The position numbers and the translations under genes are program-made. From Saccharum officinarum (Eukaryota; Streptophyta; Magnoliopsida; Poales; Poaceae), in contig CM036160.1 in NCBI GenBank assembly GCA_020631735.1, positions 110,357,860 through 110,421,859 of the forward strand: 64,000 bases of DNA, given 5' to 3'. The notes under the pieces were generated by a model. The model did no database searches. It was not told the origin of the DNA and saw nothing but the letters and a program-made list of their open reading frames with translations. Position 1 is the stretch's first letter; every line of letters begins with the position of its first letter. Shown here piece by piece: positions 54,705 to 64,000 of the stretch.

Positions 54705-54822
54705 CTGCCCTGTTCATTTGGCAGAAAAGTCATGGTAGAAAGTACTGTTCGCTAATTTGTTGTGAGAGAAAAATACTGCTGAATGACTGGCTAATTCGGC
54801 TTATAAGCTCAAGCGAACATAG
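54705..54822. mobile_element. hAT-like MITE copy, reverse orientation
   Basis: Left GCCCTGTTCATTTGGC and right GGCTTATAAGCTCAAGCGAAC, with the family core TTGTTGTGAGAGAAAAATAC. It is inverted relative to the copy at 49996-50107. Confidence 0.65.
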
Positions 54823-55450
54823 TAACAATGTCGAAATAAGTGCATGATAGATAAGTCCTCCACAACTATCCCTTTCATTGTCTTATGCCCGTGATGTGGC
54901 TAAGATATTCTTGTACGAATAGAGGAATCATGCACCGCCGTGAATTCCTATCATACGTCAATAGGTCGATCACAAATTTCTTTCGTAGTCTTTGGCCATC
55001 CTGTGCACAAGATAGACATAAATAATAAGTTGGAAATACATATATATAGATGACCACAAACATAAAAGTATTGTGCTCGCTGTGGAGATTGGCATGAGTT
55101 TTCCATTGTTCCATGCGGACATGGATGGAAGAAGGATGAAGGCATTTAAATCCCTATAGCATAATAAATGATCAATTTAGTCAAAAAAAAAATGATCAAC
55201 TTAACGGTCCATTTCTATATATAGCATAATGAAAGGTGGTTCAAATGAAATTACCTATCTTCTATGACTGGAATGCCACTTGGGAGTATATGTTTCCAAG
55301 CAAAGACATCGACAGTACGTTCAAGGGCTTGCACTCCCATTGTAAGTCTATAACTGTTGGAAACATTGATAATTCTATGCACATAGTGCTTGTATGGCAT
55401 ATCTTTACACCAATCAGGAATAGGAGTAGGATCAAGCACAGTGTAACTCT

Positions 55451-55484
55451 ATCACAGCTTAAATCGTTGGGCTACTTCATTCCA
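55451..55484 (+). repeat. 34-base exact direct repeat, copy 1
   Basis: The 34 bases starting ATCACAGCTTAAATCG and ending CTACTTCATTCCA recur exactly at 56980-57013, 1.5 kb away. Flanks are unrelated on both sides. On minus this copy reads WNEVAQRFKL and sits in the degenerate coding stretch. Confidence 0.85.
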
Positions 55485-56979
55485 CCAATCCTCACGATCT
55501 ATTGAGCAAGATTGCACAAAAGAACATTTGATGGTTTAATCAATTCTTCCATGCTTGCTTTCACAAAGAAAAAAACAATGGTTCTGTATGTACCTGTTTG
55601 CAATTTGCAGTGATTTTCACTTAAAATTCCTGAGTGTCTACCTACAGTAAATAATTAAGCTCTAGGCAAGAACCAGGAAGAACAAAATGAAAATATAGTT
55701 AAGCACTGCCTGTAACATGGAGTGCCATCTAAATTCTAAACTGATGTACGAAAGAAAATTTTCAGTTCTCTCAGTTAGCAAGGATGGGGCTTTCTTTGGC
55801 ATCTCGCTAACTGAGCAGCAACAAAAGGAGAGCTCACGTGCGCCATCTCCATGCACAAACACAAATTGATTAGTCAATTTCCAGTTAATTTATCGCTCAC
55901 ACTCACAAAGCCAAAGATCTGATAGACTACTTTCTGTCTAGATCTGATCAGAGAAAGAAGCTAGCTAGCACTTGTGTGTGCTGTTTTTGCTTTTCTTTTT
56001 CTAAATTCTACTTGTGCAAATCTCAATCTTACTGATGGACCCAACCAAATTTACCAGATAATAGTGTTAAGCTAGATACAATCTGCCTGACCAGCTAGAG
56101 GATCCACATTAACAGAGCATTGGAGCTTACACCTTATTCAAAAGCAAAGTAGTAGTTGTCTCGATGTGTTGGTTCTCCTTAACAGGTTCCTGATAATGCA
56201 GCAGAAGAGAAATACATGCTCATATTCAAATGTTTGATATAAGACAATGAAATAAACCAAATATTTTGATAAACTATGGATTTAGACAGCCACATAATTT
56301 ATCAGTAGTCAGTGGTGTATATTGTGCTTTCAGATTGGGCCTTTTCTTCTTTGATAGAGTATATTGTGCCTAGTCAGTAGTGACTATTGGTTGATCACTT
56401 CTAGGGCTGGAGTGGGAGCTGGGCAAACCGAGTCAATTCTATTTGAACCTAATGTTGTCAAATTAGCGCTTAATATCAGGCACAATACTATGCTCCTCAA
56501 CCAAAAACTATTTCAAATGTCCTTATGCTAAAAATTCAATTTAAAATACTATGCGAACCAAATAGTGTGCAGATTAACTAAGCAATTCCACATGCTATTG
56601 TGTGTTTCCATTTAAATAACTAACTATATGTGACACATGCTCATAGCATTTGTTATTCTTCTCAACCACAGAGAAATTACTTAAAGATCCAAGTAGCTGA
56701 ACACATGAAGCCATAGGATTGACTAAGAAGTAAGAAATCACAAAGCTACCAAACAAGAACTCATAAAAAAAGCTTATCAGTAGGTTAAATTCAACTAAAA
56801 ATATTTGCCACATCATGCAAGGAAAAGAACGGGCTCAAATTCAGTTGAAGCTCTTAGATTCAGAACAGCAAGCTGGACATCAGGCTTCTCTGATTGCTAT
56901 AACTATAAATCTCAGACTCAGCTCATCTTGATACAACAGGGACCTGCCTGCTATTGCTATTAGTATGAGTGCCCGTGTG

Positions 56980-57013
56980 ATCACAGCTTAAATCGTTGGG
57001 CTACTTCATTCCA
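56980..57013 (+). repeat. 34-base exact direct repeat, copy 2
   Basis: Identical to 55451-55484. This copy is in unrelated sequence, so it may be a templated insertion or the trace of a rearrangement. Confidence 0.85.
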
Positions 57014-57399
57014 ACATGCAATGGTTGTGATGCTTCCAATTTATTAAGAATAACAAGTTATCACAAAAAAATGATTTTGCTGAACTGATCCCTGACACTG
57101 CATTGTTAGTTTTTTTTAATAAATAACTCAGGACAGGTTGGCCCATACTGGCTATAGTATGTTTGTTCGTTGATTCTAGACTTCAAGGAGGGGTTGCCGA
57201 ACAATTCATTAAACTGTTCTTAGGAGCTACCTAGAGTTTCTTAATATATAGTTGCATTACTGAACTTCCTGGTCTATCACATTTTCTGGTTCTGCATTTT
57301 CAGTGTCAAACAGATAATGGAATTTCTGTCTTCAATAGTTCAGTTGTATATACCTACAAAATATATGCTCCTCTAATATTTGTGTCATTATGCCTATTT

Positions 57400-58870
57400 G
57401 CAGCAAGGAACTTTGGAGATAGAATTTGTTAACCCAAATGACCATGACAAATCGATACAACAGGTCTGAGTTGACCTTATACAGATGGTGATTACAGTTC
57501 TGAATGTATTGGAAATATTTCAGTTATGAGGTGGAATGCTGCGACAAGGTAAGCATTCCCATTGCAACGTCAGAAGAGAAAGGGATGAGTACCTGTGTGG
57601 ATCTGCACCACGAACAAGAGGTGGGGTCCAATCGGCAACAGGGCACCAACGGCTTCTGCAGCACACCGTCGTATTCGTCGGTTCCTTCACCTAGCCCCTG
57701 CTCAATGGCGTGGTTTCCCTCCGTGGACGACAGGGTGAGCTTGGGGAGGCGGTGGATGTGGCGCCAGATCCTGCGACGGCGCGTCCCGCGGCGTCGGGGC
57801 GGAGGAGCAGCTCCGGGAGCCGCTGGCGGCGCCGACGGTGCTGGCGATGGCGGCGCGAGGGTGAGGATGAGGTCGCTAGGGCGTGGGCGATGGGTGGCGG
57901 CGGCATGCCAGATCCTGCGGCGACGTAGGTCGTGGAGGCGTTGGTGGCGGTGGCGGGCAGGTCGTGGAGGCGGCGGCACGTCCCGCGGCGTCGAGGCGGA
58001 GGAGCAGCTCCGGGAGCCGCTGGGCAGGCGCATGGGCGAGGAGGGAGGGGCAGGCGCGCGGCGCGTATTGGGCGAGGGGAGTCGCTGTGAAAGCTTTTGC
58101 GGGAGCGAGGGGAGTCACTGTGAACGATTGTTTTTACTGTGTTTTAGTTGTAGAGATTACGAAGCGAGCACCTGGTATTTTCTTACTCTCTCTCCAAAAA
58201 AAACTGGTGTTTTCTTATTATTTTTTCTGTTCTTTTTCTTAATATTTTCTGTTTTTTTATTTCCTTGCTTCTTTTTTACTTATTTTTATTTTTTATCTTT
58301 CTTTTATTTATGTTTGCTTTTAATGTAACTTACTATTTTTCTTTATTCTATTTTTATTTTCATGTTTTACCATTTATATTTTTTCTTTATATCTCCCATT
58401 TCTTTATTGTTTTTTATTTTCATGTTTTAGTTTTTTATTTTCTTTATTCTATGGGATGCATATGATGTTCATGCGGTATACATGCGATGTTTAATGATAT
58501 ATTTTTGTTTATTCACTGTAACAGTGAGATGTTCCATGGTGTATTTTGGAATGTTTACGTAGTATATAGAAGGGATGTTCTCGAGTGTATCTTTTAGAAT
58601 TCACATTGTGCTGTGAGACATTTTGTGGTATATTTTTAGGTTGTTTGAGTAGTATCCAGCTGATGTTCTTTTCTACTTTCCTCTACTATATTGCTTCTCC
58701 ATTTTATTATTTTCATTTCCCATTATGTTTTGTTCTACTTTTTATTATTTTTGTTTTTTCATGTGATGTTCGGTGGTATATTTCAAATGTTCTCTTTTTA
58801 ATACTATAAAAGAGACACATATGTAAGATATTATATTCTACAATATAATTTTATTTTCCTAAATCAAAAA
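57400..58870. other. Possible captured exons, GC-rich block and AT-rich tail
   Basis: 57403-57464 reads like an exon (acceptor GCAG, then QGTLEIEFVNPNDHDKSIQ, donor GT) and 57525-57548 like another (YEVECCDK), but the phases do not join simply and I do not recognise the protein. 57560-58130 is GC-rich with 274 open codons on plus and competing minus frames, typical of compositional frames. 58190-58830 is T-rich with scattered GATGTT words. A non-autonomous element carrying gene pieces is possible. Confidence 0.3.
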
Positions 58871-60237
58871 TATTGTTGTCCTTGAAAGTGCGTTTAGGCC
58901 TAGTGAGTTTTGGTGGATTGAGGGGGTGTTTGGATCCCCAAGACTAAAGTTTAGTCACCATCGCATTTGATGTTTTGATGCCTAATTAATCATGGATTAA
59001 GGACATGTTTGGAACGTAGGAATCATGCAGGAATTTCAATTTCATAGGAAAAATAAAGGAACATGCAAAAGTTCTCGTAGGACCGGGTTGATTATTGTAT
59101 GATATACTCATATGATATGTTGTGATTAATGTAAATGAGAATTAAGTCCAGGTTTGTTTATAAAATGCATGATTTGGCAAGCAAGTGTGTTATCAAATAA
59201 ATAAGACATGAGGATTTGCATATGGATTGGTCTCATGATTCGTTTATACCTATGCTAGTATTTGAGGGTGGCATGATCTATACTCTAGAATTAATCATGA
59301 AGTTGCCTAATACTTCAATAGGAGATACATATCAAATGCAATATGTGTAACATGCCAAAGAAATTCAGCATAAAGACAACTGAAGAAAGGGTGTTGGGAT
59401 AGTTTATATAGGACCACATAGAACAACACACATTTTACTCCCATTCAAGTCTCTTTATACCATGGCATTTTTTTTGAGAAAAACAAACAATAACTTTAGC
59501 GAGAACAAAAGCAATTGTTGACTTGTTACTGTCAATTGTTTGTCTAAATGACTAAACCCTAAGTACGTACGCATCTAGATGTCAATTATTTTATTAAAAG
59601 TAAATAGAAGAAAGAGACTTGACCTTAGATTTCCATTTTCTTCAACTTTGGATGGTTTCCATCACATCGTGGCCACGGTCACGTAAATACAAGCCGATGT
59701 TTTTTTTTCTTTCTGAAAATAATTTAACAAAGACCATGGAAGTGCAAAGCAAGGCACTTCCGCACTGATAACAGTGCATCCTCTCAGACGCTGAAAATGC
59801 AACATGATATATTGATTAATTGATATATGATGTACCATAGATAGATAAACATAGTTAGGTCGTATGCCAAACGGAACACAACGCAGGAGAAGATTAATCT
59901 ATCTGGCTGGTTTCCTGCCCAATTTCTTGTGGTTTTCGGCCCAATTGACCAACGACAGAGACACGGAGTACTTGTTTTCCAGCGAGTTTGGCCAGACCAC
60001 TCACAAGTTTCTTTTGGCAGCACACTCCGTCGAACGTATAGGCTACTAGACGTTTATTAGGACTAATCCGACGCTGATGGCTGAGGCTGTAACCGCTGTA
60101 ATGGGGAGGGACGGACACGTGGTCGTCGTGATAGCACGTCAAGGACCCTCAATTTCAGCTCTGCACTTGCCAAGATGCAGTGCAGTTATGCACGTTTGCC
60201 GAGGCCACAAGCAAAGATTCTAGTACCGTTAAACAAA
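58871..60237. other. Intergenic with partial MITE ends
   Basis: 58922-58955 has GGGTGTTTGGATCCCCAAGA and TAAAGTTTAGTC, the left end of a known grass MITE type, but no right end is seen; GGACATGTTTGGAACGTAGG at 59001 suggests a second end nested in it. The rest has no gene signal. Confidence 0.35.
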
Positions 60238-60512
60238 GGCCTTGTTTAGATGTTGGAATTGGGAGGAGAAGTTGGAATAGTGTAGGTCACGTCGTACTGT
60301 AGCAACTTTTGTTTTTATTTGGTAAAAATTGTCCAAACTTTGACTAATTAGGCTCAAAATGTTCGTCTCGCAAAGTACAACAAAACTGTGCAATTAGTTT
60401 TTAATTTCACCTACATTTAGTACTCCATGCATGTGCCGACATTTTGATGTGACGGGGAATCTTCTTTTTGCATAGTGAAATTTGGGGTTGGATTTGGGAA
60501 CTGAACAAGGGC
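60238..60512 (+). mobile_element. MITE of the GGCCTTGTTTAG family
   Basis: Left end GGCCTTGTTTAGATGTTGG, right end GGGAACTGAACAAGGGC, with internal blocks ACTGTAGCAACTTTTG, GACTAATTAGGCTCAAAATG, TTCGTCTCG and GATGTGACGGGGAATCTTC. AAA flanks both sides. It is related to MITEs A and B at 26.2-26.7 kb. Confidence 0.78.
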
Positions 60513-62151
60513 AAAAACATTGTCAAAAGTCGCCATATCCAAGGTCTTCTCGGCGGCCGAGAAGTGCTGGCGTTTATTCGCTCCAGGTACCAAGACACAT
60601 CACCCACAATCCGGCCGTTTTGGTGCCTCGCCGTCGTAGCGTGGGGAACAGGCAGATCAGATCATCGATCAAGGTTTGGAGTGTACGTGTACATGGCCCT
60701 GGATCAAAAAACGAGATTATCCATCTCATTATATCCACTCGCCTATTGTTTAAGCATATATATTTGTTCGGTGCTGGTCTTGTTTTTTTTTTTTGGCTGC
60801 ATCTACCATTGCTCTTATTGTTATTATTTGTTGTGTCACATTCACATCGTCGATTTTTGCAACATCAAGAGTAAGTCACCCTTGAGCAGATAGCAAACTC
60901 CTATTATTTTACCAAAATGTCCTTGTAATCAAGAACAAAATAAGTGTGTGGGCAGCTTTAAGTTTTAACGAGATGTTGGTTAAGCATGTATATTGTTTGG
61001 TGCCGGTCGGTTAAGGCATAGTATCTTCACATTTGTACAGGCGTCGTCAGTAAGTCATCTATTGCATTATTGATTCTTGTATTGTCGAGAAAATCATGAG
61101 CAAACACACACACTTTTATTATTTACCACAAGGTCTTTCTTTGTAATTAATCAAGCGCAACGTCAGGTGTTCCATGAGATGCTTTAAGGCGTAGAGGTAG
61201 GTGCTTATTTTTTTTTGGTGTCTTCATATTTACTTTGCATTTTGAAAGTTGCTTGTCATTTAGCATAGTTGACTTATATTATCAAAACAAATCTGACCAG
61301 CTGGTGGCCTCATCATTTATTAGTTTTCTTTTGTGATTATTACGAGTGAAATGAATAAGATAGATATCTTTCTCCCATCTCTATTGGCAATCCTATTCCT
61401 ACTAGTATAAGGTATGTGTATCTTAGATGTTCAATTTATTTGTGCATTTACTCTAATACTCTCTAAATAATTTCTTTGCACGATCTTGGAAGATTCATTC
61501 GCGGAGCCTAATAATTTACTCCATAAATAAAACCCATAGTTAGGTTGTCTCTTGCATGAATAGTCACCATGTACTTAGTCCGCAAGACGGGGGATGAGCT
61601 CACTGTAAACCAGCTGTCCCGCCTAGTGCGCTCAATCGACGCATCAATGTGAAAAACAACCAATTTCTCGGTCCTAATACAATGACGTGCAAACCCATAG
61701 TGCCTAACGAAGTAGTGAAAATGAAACCAACAGCGAGGATAGATACTCTCAAGGCAAAACCTTGTATGCCGGTCAGAATGGGCTAATCTCGCTTGTCCTA
61801 TTTGCTTTTGTTTTCTCATCATCAACACATTTCTGCCTGATTTTCATCATCCTGGCGAGTAATCGTGGCCACTGTTCCCTTGTTGCGTTCCTCTGTTCCC
61901 GTGGGCCGTGGCAATGGCCAATGGCAACGGCTTGGGCGTGGACCTAACAATTCGTTCCTTCTCCACGTCAAAGTCTCCGCTTCCGTTCTTCTTCCACTCG
62001 ACTCCACTCTTCTCCTTGGGATCCCAATCCCGCTTCTCCTCCCGTATTTCTATTTCTATATCCTGCTCAACTCAACGCGGATGCTCCAGTCAAGTGCCAG
62101 TGCACCACGAGCACGCGCAGGAAGGCAGGAAGCCCGCCGCTCTCCCCTCGA
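60513..62151 (+). other. Intergenic and 5' flank of the GOST-like gene
   Basis: No gene recognised in 60513-61750. 61900-62151 is the probable promoter and leader of the plus-strand gene at 62152; TTCTATATCC near 62053-62062 is a weak TATA-like candidate. Small frames here are not supported. Confidence 0.35.
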
Positions 62152-63607
62152 ATGATGCCAATGGCCTCCTCGAGCCTCGCCCGCCTCCTGGTGGCCGTGG
62201 TCTTGCTGTTCACGTCGTCCGCCCTCCTCTGCGCCGACGCGTCGGTGCACGACTACGCCGGCGAACGGTTCGCGGCCGACGGCAACGCCTTCGTCCTCCA
62301 CGGCGGCAGCGAGGGCGTGTACGCCTCCGCTAAGGCCGCCGCGTTCATCCGGTACGTACGTATGAAACCGCGTCAGAGGATCAATTCAGCGCTTCATTGC
62401 TTTCTTGGGGACTTGGGGGAGGGATCGAGGGGATGTGGCTGCGACGCTGACGCGATGTGTTTGTTTCTTTGTCGGCGCGTGCAGCTTCGAGAAGGTCGCC
62501 TTCAGAAGGACGCCTGAGTCGGCCGCCGCGGCCGAGGAGGATGGCAACCGCACGGCCACGGTCACGGCGGTCATCTTCGAGGCCGGCGACCGCGACGCCG
62601 TCGGTGGCGCGGACGTCTCCGTCTCCGGCGGTCGCGCGCTCTGCTGCACGCCGGACATGGCGAGGCTCGGGGCGTGCACCGAGGGGGCGGCGACGTACCG
62701 CGCGCGGAACGGCACCGGCTGGCCCAGGGTGTTCGCGGCCTCCTTCCTCCCGGGCGGCCTCGAGGCGGCGTTCCCTGACGAAACCGTCAGCATGGCGCGC
62801 ACCGGCATGTACACCCTCCTGTTCGTTCACTGCGACCCGTCGCTCGCCGGCGGGCAGGTGGCCGCGAGGGGCAAGACCATCTGGAAGAACAGCCGCGGAT
62901 ACCTCCCGGGGCGGATGGCGCCGCTGCTGCCCTTCTACGGCGCCATGTCGCTGGCGTTCGCGGCGCTGGCGGCGTACTGGTTCGCGCAGTGCGCGCGGTT
63001 CTGGTGGGAGGTGGTGTCGCTCCAGAGCTGCGCCACGCTGGTGATCGCGCTGGGGATGCTGGAGGCCGCCACCTGGTACTTCGACCTCGCCGAGTTCAAC
63101 GAGTCCGGCGTCCGCCCCCGCGGCGCCACGTTCTGGGCGGCCACGTCCGGCGCGCTCCGCGGCACGGCGGCGCGCGTGCTGGTGCTGGCCGTGGCCATGG
63201 GCCACGGCGTAGTACGGCCCGCGCTGAAGGGGCTGAAGAGCGCAAGGGTGGCCGGCCTCGGCGCCGCGTTCTTCGCCGCCGCGGAGGCACTCGAGGTCAG
63301 CGAGAACGTCGGCACCGTGAGCGACCACTCGCCGTCGCCCACGAGGAGGCTGTTCCTGGTGCTCCCTGTGGCGGCCCTCAACGCGGTGTTCGTGTACTGG
63401 ATATTCAGCTCGCTGTCGAAGACGCTGAACAAGCTCAAGGTCGACCATTTCGGCTTGTTTTCTTGAGAATTCTTCAACATCATAAATGCAGGAACTTGTC
63501 AATGCTTGCAGGCGAAACGAATGACGGCGAAGCTGGAGATGTACCGGAGGTTGAACAACGCCTTGATCATCGCGGTGGCCGTGTCACTCGGCTGGATCAC
63601 ATTTGAG
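62152..63607 (+). CDS. GOST-type seven-transmembrane protein (lung seven transmembrane receptor family), 5' part
   Basis: Three exons fit: 62152-62351, 62485-63439 and 63512-63607, in phase, giving 417 residues so far. An N-terminal signal peptide (LARLLVAVVLLFTSSALLCA) leads a luminal domain with Cys pairs (RALCCTPDMARLGACTEG, FVHCDPSLAGG). A seven-helix bundle follows, starting GRMAPLLPFYGAMSLAFAAL, then LQSCATLVIALGMLEAATWY, a GLGAAFFAAAEALEV region and RLFLVLPVAALNAVFVYWIF. Exon 3 gives AKRMTAKLEMYRRLNNALII and VSLGWITFE, before a donor GTAAAC. Family members work in Golgi/endosomal trafficking and in plants were listed as candidate GPCRs. The remaining C-terminal exon was not found before 64000, so the gene runs out of the window. 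The 373-codon antisense frame here is a GC artefact. Confidence 0.85.
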
Positions 63608-64000
63608 GTAAACTATAGCACCAAACAAAACAACCCACCTTTTTTGTGTAAGCGGGAGGCTGGATTCATTCAACAACTCTTGCTGTCCAGTCTCTCGCTA
63701 CTTCAGAATCGTACCCTTCCCTTCAGCATCTGATCTTCGTGTACACGTCCCAATTTGAGTTGAGCACTGCATAGCCTTAGCCTGACCCATCCCGTTGAAC
63801 AATCAACATTGCTACTTTTTCTTTGCATCTTAGCCGAAATTTTCAGTTCAAGATCGATAGCGAAGAATCCTCTTCTCGTGACTTTTATCGATCAACCTGT
63901 CGCGGCCAATGTGCTGGTAAATGTTTTTGGGGTGCATGATGTGTGGATAGGGAAAGAACCATCTTTTGTGACTGATACAATCCTGATGCTTATGGTCTAG
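63608..64000 (+). other. Intron of the GOST-like gene up to the window end
   Basis: Starts with a good donor (GAG then GTAAAC). No following exon with family sequence is visible, so the next exon probably lies beyond the window. A frame at 63809-64000 lacks family similarity. Confidence 0.5.

Larger units (their letters stand above)
54311..57399. other. Intergenic, repeat debris and an unidentified degenerate coding stretch
   Basis: 54495-54530 has another CCGTGCGTT(..)ACGGGAA motif. 54705-54822 is a hAT-like MITE in reverse orientation. On minus, 54875-55510 shows partly open frames (DGQRLRKKFVIDLLTYDRNS; MGVQALERTVDVFAWKHILP; DREDWWNEVAQRFKL followed by two stops) that look like a decayed coding sequence I cannot name. 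55520-57399 shows nothing definite apart from the second copy of a 34-base repeat at 56980-57013. Confidence 0.35.

Noticed and set aside
57504..58328. 274-codon frame as a protein
   Set aside because: The product is mostly Arg/Gly from GC-rich DNA, then Phe-rich from T-rich DNA. It reflects base composition.
62381..63502. 373-codon antisense frame over the GOST-like gene
   Set aside because: Third-position GC in the sense gene makes the antisense strand open. The translation is Arg/His/Gln-rich with no motif, and the sense strand has family motifs and splice sites.
1..64000. tRNA, rRNA or organelle insertion
   Set aside because: No tRNA-like A and B box pair or rRNA core was recognised by eye, and no organelle gene was identified. 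A tRNA scan and an organelle search would be needed to be certain.

Overview
The window is nuclear DNA of a grass, most likely a panicoid or andropogonoid relative of sorghum, sugarcane or maize. The evidence is split genes with canonical GT..AG introns, GC-rich first exons beside AT-rich introns, and grass-type transposons throughout (Stowaway and PIF-like MITEs, L1-type LINEs with CCHC knuckles, a copia element). There are no prokaryotic features, rRNA genes or CRISPR arrays, and I could not recognise a tRNA gene.

Layout: 0.2-2.0 kb is a decayed gypsy element holding a 5'-truncated LINE. 2.1-6.1 kb is a tandem pair of strictosidine-synthase-like genes, each damaged differently. 6.2-9.9 kb (minus) is a divergent proteasome alpha-6-like gene with one frameshift. 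12.4-13.4 kb (minus) is an intact DUF295 gene, and 18.7-19.9 kb (minus) is an F-box/DUF295 gene with one frameshift. 20.5-24.4 kb (minus) is a degenerate LINE with matching target-site duplications. 29.2-41.6 kb (plus) is an intact 13-exon VWA/inter-alpha-trypsin-inhibitor-like gene whose intron 11 carries a very young antisense copia element (35157-40890). 44.2-45.5 kb (plus) is an intact LAZY/DRO1 (IGT family) gravitropism gene. 46.2-48.9 kb is a LINE-like insertion that carries only an ORF1. 51.7-54.3 kb (minus) is an intact elongation factor 1-beta gene with a telo-box/site II promoter. 62.2 kb to the end is the 5' part of a GOST-type seven-transmembrane gene. The rest is MITEs, repeat debris and unassigned sequence.

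The host genes do not form a pathway or operon: translation (EF-1 beta), proteolysis (alpha-6-like), plant architecture (LAZY/DRO1) and membrane trafficking (GOST) are unrelated neighbours, as is usual in grass genomes. The links I can show are structural: tandem duplication, transposons nested in introns, and local tandem repeats.

The most interesting items are the ORF1-only LINE-like insertion, the SSL pair (where a nonsense codon also makes an in-frame splice acceptor), the near-identical very short copia LTRs, and many single-base frameshifts at homopolymers, which could be decay or assembly error. Exon coordinates were read by eye from splice signals and reading frame. No alignment or search was run.
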